64,000 nt of DNA from Brachionus koreanus. Lineage: Eukaryota; Rotifera; Eurotatoria; Ploima; Brachionidae. The position numbers were made by a program, and so were the translations under genes. Shown piece after piece: positions 49,701 through 63,239 of this stretch. The number at the start of each line of letters is the position of its first letter. The first letter of the stretch is position 1. Under the pieces are notes generated by a model. It saw only the letters and a program-made list of their open reading frames with translations. It did not search any database and was not told the DNA's origin. The stretch lies in contig PJRA01000412.1 in NCBI GenBank assembly GCA_016987375.1, positions 2,636,929 to 2,700,928 on the forward strand, written 5' to 3'.

Positions 49701-52700
49701 CAAGTGAGAGACGACAAAGTTGTCAACAAGTAATACATCATGAGCCAGTTACTGTGTCGCCTGCTCAGCCAGTAACGAGCACGCCTCCGCCACCACCTGC
49801 TCCCGTGTCACTCGGCTACATTAGTTTCACTAGTTCAGCCGACATTCTTGTCTACAATTATTTTTACGATCACGAAAGACCCCTATTCGAAGACATTAGT
49901 TTCATATTTAGAACAGTTGAATCAAATGGCATTTTATTTAGTGCTCATAACAACGAAGACAATCATAATCAAATGCTTATTGGTGCCTATGTGAGACAAG
50001 GCCTAGTGCATGTAGTATACAAAAATTACACGTATACACAAGAGTTGTATTTTAATAGTACTATTGTCGACGATGGTAATTTGTATCGACTTAATTTACG
50101 TCGCAATTCGAACGGTCACGGATTTATTCAATTGCAAAGCTATGTGGGAGTAACGGCACTTGAGTTTTACACTCAACCAGGTCAAATAAAATTCTCCAAA
50201 ATAACAATTGGCGGCGCCGACGACTGGTCGAGAATAAAATTTTTTGGCACCAAATCAGACTTTGTCGGATGTATAATCGATTTGTTTCAGGTGAATGGAA
50301 ATAGTGTTATTAAGCCGGCCGATATACCCCAAGAGAGATACAACTGCAATGTTGAAAGACCAGTGGTGACAACTACGTCTAGACCGGAACCAGAATGGCC
50401 TACTTGTTTGTCCGATCAGTACACAATCAGCTTTGCTAGTGTGGAAGACGCTTTCATTTACAATCATGAGACAATTGTGTGCGAACATGTTGAAATACCG
50501 TTTAGGACAACTCAATCGAAAGGCATAATTTACTCGCATGCTTCAACTGATGCCTCCAATTACATACTTGTCTATTTGAGAAATGGTTATGTAAATATAA
50601 TTGTCAAAGACAATGGCGGCGAGCGTAATATTGAATTGACTGGTTCTAGAGTTGATGATGGTCTAGCTCACAAATTGGACATAGAATGCGAATCAACTGG
50701 CTATTTAATTGCCTATTTGGATCAAAGAAGACAAAGCTCTAGTCGCATTGAACTATACTCCTCTATCAAACTAAACACATACACTCTGGGCTACTATAAC
50801 ACTCAAATCTTGTCTTCTCGCTATTCCAGATATGAACACTTTAACGGATGTATGCAACAAGTTTATTTGAATAGAAAATGTTTGGTTTTAAGAATGAATT
50901 TTGATGCTAGCCGATACAGATGCAGAGTTGAGTCGACTACGACAACTAGTCGGGCGCCCAGCACGACACATAAACAACAAACATGTGTCAATGAATGTCA
51001 GGGACAAAAAGAGTGCTCGTTTGAGACTAGTAGTAGAGGTTTTGTTATATTCAATGGTTATGAAGCAGGCGCGCGACCGTCACATCACGATTCAATTAAA
51101 TTCAGCTTTAAGGTCACACATGAAAAAAGTCAAGCTCAAGACTTGCTCTCTGTTTATCATAGTGAAAAATCGATTAGAGTTTATTTGACGGCTAATGGAG
51201 AATTGTATCTAAATTTGGCTGCAAGTGATAGGAAAAAAATTGGACAATACTCGGGGCTTAACGACGGCATGTGGCACAAAATTTCTATTGAGAAACAGGC
51301 ACAAAGTTTGCTATTTAGTGTTGACGGCATGCAAACTGTCGAGAGACTAGTCTCTGAATTAGACTTGTTTGGCTCGGGTAGTTTGTATTTTGGTGCATCG
51401 CATCGTCAAGAAGCAGCAAATTTGCACGGATATATGAAAAATGTTTTTGTTAAATTTTCTGGCGTTGAATATGACATATTGGCTGCGGCTAGAGATATAC
51501 GCTTGCCTGGTGTGGCTTGTCATGGTCATGTTACACTCAAAAACATTGTCGAAAAGTCAAGCTCAAGTAAGTCTATTTTTGAAAATGAATAAATTTATTT
51601 TTTTTTTAAATTTAAAAATTTTCAATATTTTTTATTCAAAATAATTAAATTTCAGAACTTGAGTAAAAAAGACAAAGTTAATTTTTTTTCAACTTTTTGT
51701 TTAAGAGTTTTAAATGCGTAATTAGATTGAATTGATTTTTTTTTTAAAACTTAAAGGCTCTTGTAATTGCAATTCAATTTTTGAAAATATTATTATTTAA
51801 ATTAAGAATTTGAGATCTTAGCTATCGCTCTTAAACTCTAAAAAAAAACTTTTTACTTAGAAGAAAACAGAATTTTAATTAACAATAAAAAGTAAAATTA
51901 ATCATGCTTTTAAAACATGATTAAATGATCCAATCTTTGCTAGTTTAGGTTTTTTGTTGATTTCCTTTTTGCGCACAGCGCTAATTAAAGTTAAATTTAT
52001 ATTTATGCCTATATGTAATTATTCAGTTTTAATTCTATTTTATAAGCTAACTAGCCCAATGGTTACATAAAAAATTAAGGGAAATAAAAAACATAATTTC
52101 TAACAAAATAGAAAAACTCAATACTAATTTATTTAGAAATAAATCTTATTTAATAGAGCTTATTGTTTAATTTAATATCACTCTTTAAAACATTTTAGTC
52201 TGTAAAGCACTTGCTTTTGAATAGACTGAATCAACCTAAGCATCTGTCACAACAAGACCAGAATAAAAAATTACTTCAAATTTGTTTTTTTCATTCTTAT
52301 ATTCTCAATGTCTTAAAAGCTTTGTATAAAAATTGTTAAAATTTACAAAAAAAAAAAAAAAAATTTCTTAAATCTTTTGTAACTCTTTTAAAAAAGCTTC
52401 CATATTTTGAATTTAAAAAATGTTAAAAAAATCGTTGTTTAAAAGTCCAAGTCTTACAAGCTAAAGTCGGAAGAAAGTTATAATTTTGACGCACAGAGAA
52501 TTTTTTTCTTTTACACTCAAAATCTTGAGAGATTTTTTCGACCCTTTGTGTTAACTTTTCTCTTTACTTTTAATTCAATGAAAAAAAGGATATTTTTTTA
52601 CCAAAAATTAATAAATTTTTATTTTTTTTTAGTTTTAAATTTCTCATTGAAAAAACAAATTTCAAAAATTTATGTAATTATTTCTTTTAAAGACTTACTT

Positions 52701-55700
52701 TGCATTTGCAAGCTTCTTTTTTCTCAGTTTCTAATTACAAAAAAAATTAACTAAATTCAATTTTACCATCTAAAAAAATCTAAATTTTATTCTTTTAAGA
52801 TAAAAAGATTTACTCATTTAGAAATTGATAGATTTTCTAGAAAACTTTATGGTTTATAAAAGTATTTTGCCAAGCTTAATTGAAATTAAAAAAAAATAGT
52901 TTTATTATAACATGCCAATCTATCTGACCTAGTCTAATTTTATGGTCGTATCATCATAATATCCATATAAAATGATCAGTTTATTATCAAACACTATCAA
53001 ATTTACAATTGAAATACGCTAAACTAGATTTGATTATTAAAGTTACCAACAAAAGATAGTTAACCAAAATTTGAAATCTAGTATTTATTTCAACGCTAAA
53101 CACTAAATAAAGATAAAATCTTATTAGGTACATTTAAAAACTTCAATTAAAAAATGGTCTTAACTAAAAACATATCTACAAAACAACTGAATATTATTTT
53201 CAAATTAATATATTTCTAAATGGTTTATAATCAAATATATGTCTATTCAAAAGATAGACTAGAAAATAATTAATTTTAATTTTAATCAACGAAGCATTTT
53301 AAAAATAATTTATCTAATTAAAGTGTTGTGGCGGTTCCGAGGTTCCAACTCTGGTCAAATAAATTTTGTACCGTATTTATCACAATCAAGAGAGTCCAAT
53401 TTGAATCTTCAATTTAACACAAGTCAACCACATGGGGTTATAATGTGCTCTAGAGACGATAATTATGCTTTGAAAGCTGAGCTAAACAATCAAATGCTGA
53501 TGATTTCCATTAGTGATCTTAGATCACGGCAAATAGTGAAATCAGCGTATTGCCAAAAGCGATCGTTGAGTGACAATAAATGGCACAAAATTCACATAGG
53601 CAAAAAATCAAGATCTCAAATAGTTTTCTCTTGTGATGATTCAACGCAATCAACTCTACAATACGAAATAGACATACCTTTTATAAATAGCAATAAAGGT
53701 GTCGTATTTGCATCCGATTGTGTTTCTAATCGTGGTTCAAAATTTCAAGGTGAACTTAGCCAAATTGTTTACACACATGATTCAATGACCTATCTATTCA
53801 ACGATTTACAATACACTGAAGATCCCAGGTTTACATATGAAAATTATGTTGAATTCAGTCCTCAGATAACAAGTGAAATTCACTCTGATCCAAAGCCTAT
53901 ATTTTTTCGATCTGGCCAAAGTTCGGCTAGACTAGATCGTTGGGATGATTCAAAATTGGGTCGAATTGCTTTTGAATTCAAGACAGAAATGGCCGATGAG
54001 AACGGTATTTTGTTCTCTACAGAATTGGCGAATAATTTCTATGCCATCTTGATCAAAGACGGATATTTAGAAGCAATATTAAGTCCTCATCGAGTTCCCT
54101 ATGCTGATTCGTCAAGCAAAATTTCCTCCTACGATAGATATCAAAGACTGTTTTCTAAGACTAAAATAAATGACGGATTATGGCACAAATTAGAATTTAT
54201 GATGCTTGGAGATCAAATGGCCTCACTAATTCTAGACGATGATCATTCTAGCAAAGTTCGTTTTCCATACATGTACTGGACTGAAGAGTCATCTCTAACA
54301 TTTGGTTCAACATCTAAATTCAGAAAATTTGAACTACCTAGCTTTCGTGGATGCCTTAGAAATGTAGTTATCAATAATCGATTGGTTAATTGGCTATCGA
54401 CCGGCTTGTTAGAAAATATTGAAGTCGGTTGTCATGGCAACCGATATGAATTATTGAATCAAGACCATCAGCCAGAAGTTTCAAGCCTTAACTTGGACTC
54501 AGATGGTTGTGTTCGCTATGCGCCACGAACAAGCTCTAGTCAGGAGAGCATTGAGTTTTATTTCAAGACAGGAGGTGACCAGCATGTAATTTTGGACTCG
54601 CAAAGTGCCGATTTTGTTATTCATACTCAAGGACCTAGTGTAGTCATTAGGTCAAGGGATGACTCGAGTATGGCAGTTGTTGCTGAACGTGGCGTCTATT
54701 TCAACGATCTTAATTGGCACAAAATTCGCTTAGATAAACAAGACAATAGAATAACACTTGAATTAGACTCTAAGTATAAAGGAGAGTTCGTTTTGGCTAA
54801 ACGAACTAGTTATTTGAGTCCGATTGTGTTCGGATGTTCGAAATCTAACAACTTAAGACTAAATAGATTAAAAAATTTCGCTGGAGCTTTTAAGCAAATT
54901 CAGCATACGTCTCAAAGTAGGAGTGTTGATTTAGTTGAACAATTGAATGCAGGCGATGCTGATTTACAGATAGATGGACAAGTATTTTGGGTTAATAGTG
55001 CTCACACAGGCTCTTATGAAAATTCTGACAATTCGGTCACACTCAAAGACTCTTCATTTTTTCAACTTGATAATTTAAGATTTGATAAAAATTCTAACAT
55101 TTCATTTATGTTTAAAACAAATGAAGAAAATGGTCTTTTGGCATTGATCGATTCGGCAAACCAAATGAACCATATTTCAGTAGAACTCTCGTCTGGCTTA
55201 GTTAATTTTATGGTTCATACAGGTCAAAAAACTCATCGGGCTCTGTGCCAAACAAACAAATTAAATGACAAAAAATGGCATCATGTGTCAATTAAACGAG
55301 ATGGCTTGTATTCTGGCTCCTCTTTAGCATTTTCTTGTGATAATATGGTTCATCGAATTCAAATAAATGATCAATTTTCATCAATAGTTCAGTTTAGAAG
55401 TGGAAATTTAAGTTCTGCTTCATCACTGCCGGCTAATTTGTGGAATAAAAAATTCTCCGGTTGTATTCAAAGCTTGAGAACAAATGAGCAATTGATCAAT
55501 ATTTATGAACGAACAAGCAGTGATTCTCGTAAAACACTTAACAATCAATGTTCAGGACCCACAGGCTTGTGTCAAAAAGGTAATGTTTTTAATTCATTAA
55601 AGTAATTTGCTCAAAATAGATCAGAACGAAGAAAAAACTATCAGACTTGTTTATAAGTTACAGTTTTGAGTAGCAAAAATTTAAGTCAACGTTATGACTT

Positions 55701-58700
55701 GAGCTGTTGAATTTTTTTTTAAAGCTTCTGTCAAAAATACGGAAAATAAAAAATCTTTTTAGAAAAACAAGTCCATAGGAAAATAATAATAAATTCAATT
55801 TAGAAGCAAAAAAATTAGGGAATAGAAAAAATTTTTAACTCATTGACTTGACTTGACCTAAAACTTGTAATTTATAAACAAGTCTAAAAAATATCCAAAT
55901 TTTTTTTTTATGTTAAAATGTTAAAATTAAATTGAATCAGAAATAAGAAAAAAATTATTTTATTTGTATAATCATGGACAAATACTAACATATACATTTT
56001 AATTTTTTTATTGTTTTTTATTTTTAAATATCAATTTCTAAATTATTCGAATTTATTTCGTCAGCACTGCGATAACTGCACACCATTCAAAAAGTATTTT
56101 TACTTCTATTTTAGTTCAATACCCATGTATGATAAAATAACTTTATTTCTCAAGTTTACCGATATCAGGCACTAATAAAAATATTTAAACTACGAAAAAT
56201 AAGCATATCATTATTTTTTATTAAGATCTTTCTTTTGTATAAATTCATTAATTATTAATTGTAGTATCAGACACTCTAATTTTTAAAAAATTTTGAAATT
56301 TGAACCAAGATAAAATAAATTAATCAAATGAAGAAAATTTTTCAAAGAATTGTAAGCAAATTTTTCAGCTTTATTTAAAAAGAAAATTCATTAATACTAA
56401 TTAAATCTGACCGAAGCTATTAGACTCAAAGTTAAAATGTCTGACTAAAACTTATGATTTGGGACATTATCATTTAAAATTGATGTTAAAATTTTTGGTA
56501 ATTGTAATTTAAACAGCAGATTCCTTAAAAAACACTATTATTCAAGTGACATCAAGTTAATGACTTTATTATTTATTAAGAATTTCTTTTTGCTTTAATA
56601 AAATTATAGTATTTAACTTAATATCAATTTAATGCAGTCGATCTTTGGTAGCTTGGAATTTTGGAATATTCAAACAGATTCCAATTTCTCTTTGCTGTCC
56701 AGGTTAAAATATGGGATAAAATAGCTTTATTCCGTCTATAATGCCCATGTTCATAATTTTGCATAAAATTTAATTTCAATTATTCTACATTAGTTTTTAA
56801 CAAAAACAAACAAAATCTTTATTTAAGTATTGCTCAGTAATCATGAGCTAATTATTAATAAAAAATTCAAATTGAATTATGTAGACAAATTTAATATTTT
56901 TTCTGGAAATCAATAAAAATTTTTTAAAACAAAGATGCTTAGTTTTTAAAATTTATTTCATAAAATTTTATTTACATCTGATTAAATTCAAATTTTAAAT
57001 TTTTAAAAAAAAAGTCTAAAAAACCTTCTAGTTTAAAAGAAAACTTAGCTCTAGAAAGCCCGGCTGAAAAAAACTTCAAATAAAGCTATTAAACATTTTC
57101 TTTGAAAATCTATATTTTTTCTAAAAACTGACAAAAATTCAATGATCAATTGTTTTATAACAATTTTTAAAAATTTAATTTTTTATATTATGAATTTTTT
57201 TTGGCTATTTTTATTTAAAAAAAATTAAATAAATAAGTCAATTTAGTGTTGTATTCTTTAGTCTGATACTTTTGTTTTTCCTTACTTCGGAATTTCGAAT
57301 TTTCACAATTAAACTTTTTGACATTAAAAGTCATATGAGTTGCATTATCTGGGCTTGACTTTAGTTTTTTACTTTTAAAAAAATTTGTCTTTACAATATT
57401 AAAATAAAAAACAAATCAAATCTTTTATTAAATTTAAGTAATTTAAGTTATAGAATTTTCTTCTATTTATTTCTATAGAGAATTTACAAGACAAAAAATA
57501 ATTTAAATCCAATCTTGAGACTTTCGATTGAATAAACAGAATTTTTTTACATTTTAATCACTGATCAATTTAATCAATTAGTTGGATCAAGTGAATAAAC
57601 AGGATTATGTGGTCCCAAATTTTTAATTTAAAAAAAAAATTAAATTTTATTTTATTTTATTTTTAAATAAAAAGGAAACTGTAACAACTATGCTGAATGT
57701 GTCGAAGGTTTTAGTGAATGGAGATGCAACTGTGAGACTACATCTTACACAGGACAGAGATGCGATCAGCCAGCCTCAACTTTGTCCTTTAACGGATCTC
57801 ACACAGTCGAATTTGTGCTGAAAGAGCCGACGCATAGTTCTGTCGAGCGTATATCGCTCAGATTTCGCACCGGTCTAAGAAACGGTGTTTTATTTTCCTT
57901 AAAAAAATCGAAAAACGAGCCGTCCATGGTGTTGTCTGTCGAAGACGGTCGTCTCAAATGCGTCTATGATCGAAAAGACAACGATAAAGTGGTATACTTG
58001 GGAGATGTTCATTCATTTAACAATAACAAGTGGCACACAGTTTATTTGACACGAACAGGTTCAAATATAAAGCTCCAGCTAACCGACAATCAAGGTCTTA
58101 ACTATGAAACAAACGACTTCTTGGGAGACGAGTTCAATCTAATAGATTATTCACACGTCATTATCGGAGGAGCTAGGAGTCCTAGTCTGGTCCAAGAGCA
58201 TCCCAATTTTATCGGTTGGATACAAAACTTGAATTTCAACGGCAATGACTTGTTTCACAGCTATTTGAATTCGCGTTTACCGCCCTGGTCGTACAGCATA
58301 GACGGATATGCTGATCCAGGCGAAAATTCCATTCTACTTCATCATCAAATAACGATCACATCCGAATGTGTTATCACATTGCCGAGAACTCATTCAACAG
58401 ACAAATTCAGCATACATCTATTCTTCAAGACTGTTGATGAGAACGGTGTAATATTGTTTCGTAGGGGCAAACAATTTCGCTTTATGGCTTTGGAAATAAG
58501 GTCAGGCAAACTCAGATTTGTGTTCGATTTGGGCGCCGGTGTCAAAGAAATAGTCTCAAGTCAAATTCTAAACGATCGAAATTGGCACGAAGTGCGCATT
58601 CAACGATTCGACAGAGAGAAATTCTCTCTCAAAATCGACGACTATCGAGAATCGTTCGCCGACATCGGCACAAACAATCCAGGTTTGTCCGAGCTCGAAT

Positions 58701-61396
58701 CGTTCACCATTGGCGGACTGGTGCCCGGTCACCAAAAATTCGAAGCACACGTATTGACCACCAAGGGCTTTACTGGATGCTTGGCATCCATTGAAATAAA
58801 TAGCGACGCGGCTGATTTGTATTCGAATAGACTGAATATGTGTCCGAGTGTACAGCATGGTTGTGTTGATTTGGCGTGTTCGAGCGACACGTGTTCAAAC
58901 AACGGACAGTGTAGTGTTCAGAATGGTCAAGTGTCGTGTGATTGTGCAATGACGTCATACACTGGTGCTTTTTGCCGCGACAACTCGGCCTACTTCTTTT
59001 TTGGCAAGACTAGTCAAGAGTGTGGTCTAATAAAACACGTTCTAGCGCCCGCTCTAACAAATCAAGAGACCGATAGACTGGCGTTCGGCTTTACCACGTT
59101 GGACACTGAGGCACTGCTGGTGCGCGTCGAAGGCGACTCCCAATACATTGACATACGTCTGCTAAACGGCTATTTGACAATTGTTATCAATTTGAACAAT
59201 CAAGAGGAACTATTTGTCTACTCGACTTTGGAAGACAAAAAGTTCAACGACAACACTTATCATGTGGTTCAATTTGTTAGAGAAAAGAGTCTAATTTTGT
59301 TTCAAGTGGACAATTTTGAACAAATGAGATTTAGTCTACAATCGGCTGCAACAAACACAAATTGTGTGTTTAAAACTCAACGATTTGTTTACATCGGCTC
59401 AGTGGACATAACAGCTAGCAAAAATCCGGACTGTTTCTATGGCATAATAACTGGCGTTTATTTCAATCAAATCTATGTTCTAAACGAAGGCAGCAAGTAC
59501 GGCGAGGTGGAAATTGTGGACCATCGCTACATAGTCATTGATATAGCCGATGTGAATCGAAATCGAACAAAACCCCTATTGCCCGATTTGACATGTCCAC
59601 TTGGCTATTCGAAAGAGATAGACGTTTGCATATTTAGCATTTGTCCACTAAATTCGGATCAAATAGCCGATACGTGTTCGTGCTATCAGGGCTATCACGA
59701 AATGGGCAATGTGTGCATCAAGCGAAACGAGACTAGTCCGGCAGGGGTGGTCGGCTCGTCGGCCAAACTAATACCGGCCAAGACAGGCTCGTGGGAGACG
59801 CCCATCGGTCTCATACTGGGCATCATATCGGGCATTGCGCTGGCCCTGCTCGCCGCAGGAATCGGCGCCCGTAAATGCTCCGATGGCTTGTGTGTGCCAG
59901 CTGCGCGAGCCAAAGCGCCCGCCACTACCACTGCCAGCAAAGTCGCCTCCATGTTCTCGAGCACCACTAACACTACCAATCAATCATATGAGATGAACCC
60001 TGCTGGTCGAGAACAAGTGCCGCTAATGCACACAAACAATGAGTCAAAATTTTCAAAACAAGAAGAATTCATGGCCAAGGACACGCTTGACATGGGCTAC
60101 AATTATTTTCCGCAACCGCAGCCAGTTGTCACGCAATCGGTCAATGAAACAATGGAGATGTATGAACAGACTATGGGAGGTGTTGGCGGCACAGCAACAA
60201 CAGTCACCACGTACGGACCCACAATTGCTTACAATTCGGGTTCGATGAACCATACTGCGCACCATGCGTCGCAACGGGACCTTGCCATGAGTTCAATGTT
60301 TTTTGCACAAAACAACGATTATGAACTAAGCAATGTAAACTGTGTTACCATGACTCCGAATGGTAAATACGCTATTATCGGTCAATCGTCAGGTGCACCG
60401 CAAATATGGGACACGCTTTCTGGTCAATTGGTTAGATCGATGATTGGCAGTGGCAATAATTGTAGTTGTTTGAGTTTGGCCTGTAATGGGTCACTGCTGG
60501 TCGGTTTGTCAAATGAGGGACCGGCAATTGACTCGCCAATACAGAGTGTGCACATATGGGAAGTGCAAACTGGCAAGCCAATTCAAATGTCGCATCAAAT
60601 TAAATGCTGTGTATTCGAGCTAAGTCAAGACACTAATTCGATTTATATGGCTGGCAATCAGCGCTTTGGCCGAGGCATTAGTGTCGGTATATTGGACCTG
60701 GTCACTTTTGAGCTAACCAAAGAGGTTAAATCCGATCCGACATTGTCTCTAGGCGACAACCCGGAGTCGATTGTGATAACACCTGACGAAAGACATGCCA
60801 TAGTCGGATGCAGATACGCATCGGGTACCAATTTTGTAGTTTTTGATTTGACTAAAGCGTCCGAAATCGGACAAACAAAAAGCATTGCATTCGATGCTGA
60901 TCCAAAGTGCATAGGTGTATTGAACAATGGCGAAGTTATAACAGGCACTAGGGGCGGTCATTTAATACAATGGAACATTCACACATGTCAAATAACCACG
61001 ACCTATGTAGATCTAAGCGACAATACGGCTCATTTGGGACCCATAAATCAAATAAGCATATCGGCCGATAAAGAGCATCTTGTTAGTGGAAGCAGTGATG
61101 CGACTGTTAAAGTATGGAACACAATAAATAAGAGTTTGGTCACTGTGCTAAATGGACACCGTGGCGAAGTGACATGTGTTTCAATATCGAATAACGACCT
61201 CATTGTGTCCGGATCGACTGACCAAACAGTTGCTTTGTGGAGACTGTTTGGCGGCAATCAAATATCAAGCATGCCTGTTGCTATGAATTTAATTGAAGTT
61301 AATATGGCCAAACACAACAAGACAATAGTTGCTATCGGTGAAAAAGACGGAGAGCAGCAGTTGTTAATGTTAAGAGTTATCAATGTACAACGATAA
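46775..61396 (+). CDS. Giant laminin-G/EGF receptor (neurexin/axotactin-like) with an intracellular WD40 propeller
   Basis: Three exons join in frame: 46775-51566, 53324-55579 and 57675-61396; 3,589 residues. The start has a signal peptide (FLLVLIILYNSDG). About 14 laminin-G-like domains follow at roughly 25-240, 340-560, 590-735, 810-970, 1012-1175, 1210-1370, 1410-1570, 1605-1750, 1800-1950, 1985-2130, 2155-2320, 2386-2540, 2570-2730 and 2790-2950. Many end with the FxGC/FNGC motif (FVGCLGAVIFN, FVGCIIDLF, FRGCLRNVVI, FSGCIQSL, FTGCLASIEI). EGF domains lie at about 2340-2380 (split by intron 2) and 2746-2784. A Cys-rich stem, one transmembrane helix (3059-3081) and a Lys/Arg stop follow. 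The cytoplasmic 508 residues are a Ser/Thr/Gln-rich linker and a WD40 propeller (3236-3589). The ectodomain resembles neurexin/axotactin-type neuronal adhesion proteins; function is inferred from that. The propeller is not part of neurexins as I know them. Confidence 0.88.
51567..53323. other. Intron 1 of the laminin-G/WD40 receptor
   Basis: A 1.76 kb AT-rich intron (donor gtaagt; acceptor ctaattaaag). Phase 1: the codon A|TG encodes Met at the junction. No other features recognised. Confidence 0.75.
55580..57674. other. Intron 2 of the laminin-G/WD40 receptor
   Basis: A 2.1 kb AT-rich intron (donor gtaatg; acceptor aaataaaaag), phase 1. It splits an EGF domain: GLCQK lies before it, and NCNNYAECV with SYTGQRC after it. 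The EGF Cys pattern is complete only across this junction, which supports the model. Confidence 0.8.
59801..59869 (+). other. Transmembrane helix of the receptor
   Basis: Encodes about 23 hydrophobic residues beginning PIGLILGIISGIALALLA, followed by the positively charged GARKC. It divides the laminin-G/EGF ectodomain from the cytoplasmic part in a single continuous frame. Confidence 0.9.
60332..61393 (+). other. WD40 beta-propeller region of the receptor
   Basis: About 354 residues with seven or eight WD-type units. Clear unit ends are SGAPQIWDT, SVHIWEVQTGK, TRGGHLIQWNI, SGSSDATVKVWNT and SGSTDQTVALWRL; the intervening units (SVGILDLVTFEL, NFVVFDLTKAS) are more divergent. The best repeats have the GH dipeptide (LNGHRGEVTCVSIS). 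The number of units is enough for one closed propeller, so it is not a fragment. It is in the same exon and frame as the membrane helix. Confidence 0.85.
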
Positions 61397-63239
61397 ATCG
61401 AGAATTGTTTATTTGAATAATTTTTTTTTATTTATTTATTTTTTTTGTCATATTTATTAAGATCTGAGTTTTATTTTAATTTTGCTTTGTGACAGTTTTT
61501 CTTTTTTTCTTTAAATTTATTTTCAAGCACTTTGAAATATTAACAGTTGATCTAAATCTCTGGTTAATATGCTAATTGTTTGTGCCAATATAGTCTACTT
61601 CTATTGAAACATTTCTAATTTTAGTTTGATAGAGTCATTTTAAATTGAAAATATTTCATTAATACTTTTACAACGAATATTGCACGAAATTAAGAGTTGA
61701 AAAATGAAATGCAAGAACTTGAAAAGTTAAGTTGTTTAATTATTTATTTATTAAATCTCCAAATAACGCTTTTGTAATCTAAAATTAGAAGAATTTTACT
61801 CATAATTTTGATTGCTACATTAAAAATTTTAAATTTTAAACAATTTGTTTAAAATTTTTTTAGACTAGAATGTTTTTGAATATTTATTTTTTTTTAAATA
61901 AAAATTTTAAAAGTTAAAAAAAAAAATTTTTTATTCAAGACTTAATTTCATATTCGCCGGTCTTTTTTAGGGTCTCAAATTTTGACCGCCCACAAAATAT
62001 ATTTTTTGAGAAAATGTTTACTTGTGTTTTCTATTTTATTATTTTGTTGCTCTAACAATTGCCAAATTTATTTAATCAATTCCAAAAATCATCAGTTTAT
62101 TGCTCAAAAATTTATTTCAAACTAATAATATTATAATTATTTAGTTTATTGTCTATTTTATTTAGTAAATATTAACAAAAAATTATAAAATTGAAAAAAA
62201 ATATTCAACAAAATTACAAATTTCTGTTTATCCTAAGGCTTTTTTTCTCTTAGTCATCTTACCACTATTAAATTTACTTATTGCCAAGTTATTTTTATTA
62301 AAATCAATATTTTTAATTTTTTGGTTAATTTTATTTAGTTAATCAAAGTCTAATTTTTTGATTTTGCAGTAGTTTTTCAAATTAAAGCCATTGTTGATCA
62401 ATGATTGGTTTTTTTTTTGTGTCATGACAAATAGACTAGAATTTTTACCCAATTTTTTTTTATGAGTTTAGCTCAGTTACTTAAAAAATCATGTTATAAC
62501 TAAATCTACTATGCACCATCAAAATTTGATCAATACAAAAAAAATTTGACAGAAAAATAATTTTTTTGAATATTAAAAATTCTTAACATAAAACGAAGTT
62601 TTTAAAAAGATAAATAAAATAAATAAGCAATAAACAAATAAAATTAAAAAAAAAAACATACCTAATTAAATTAATTATTTTTTTTAAATAAAATATAAAC
62701 AATAAAAATATTGGCTATAAAATAAATTCTAAAATATAGAGGTAATTAACAGCCTTAAAATATTTGATTCACTCGAATCAATTTTTTTTCAAAATGCGGA
62801 GAAAATCGAACCAAAAAATTTCCAAAGTAGTTGATTATGCTGTAATTACTATCGTTGCTTCAGTAAGATATTTTTTCTCTTGAATTTTCTTTAAAACTGA
62901 GTTACTTTCCAGTCATAACATTTTAATCTTTTACAAATAATAATTTTCTATTGATTTTTTTTTTTGATTTTATTAATTTTATTTAATTTCAAACAAATAA
63001 AGATAAAAAAACTGAAAAAAATAATATAATAAAAAAATACATGTAAATAATTCTGGACAGTACAGGAATGATGATTTATGATGATTAGGTTTTTTGCTGC
63101 AAATATCATGAAGGTCCATGTTGTTTTTTAAAAAGCTGCTGTAAATCACTTTTTTCTATATAAAGAATCAAAAAATATCGAAAACGATTTTAAAAATTTT
63201 AATTAGGAAAAAAAACATCGATTTTAGTATTAAAGTTAT
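61397..63239. other. Intergenic, convergent 3' ends
   Basis: AT-rich region between the receptor stop and the minus-strand gene at 63240. Most of it looks non-coding. A short ATG frame at 62794-62862 (MRRKSNQKISKVVDYAV and six more residues, then donor-like gtaaga) could be a first exon on the plus strand, but no partner exon is evident in the window. Confidence 0.4.

Noticed and set aside
47542..51188. Open frames antisense or out of frame within the giant receptor exons
   Set aside because: All lie under a continuous laminin-G coding frame and show no independent motif.
58568..61257. Antisense and out-of-frame ORFs in the final receptor exon
   Set aside because: They overlap laminin-G, EGF and WD40 coding and reflect its higher GC, not separate genes.
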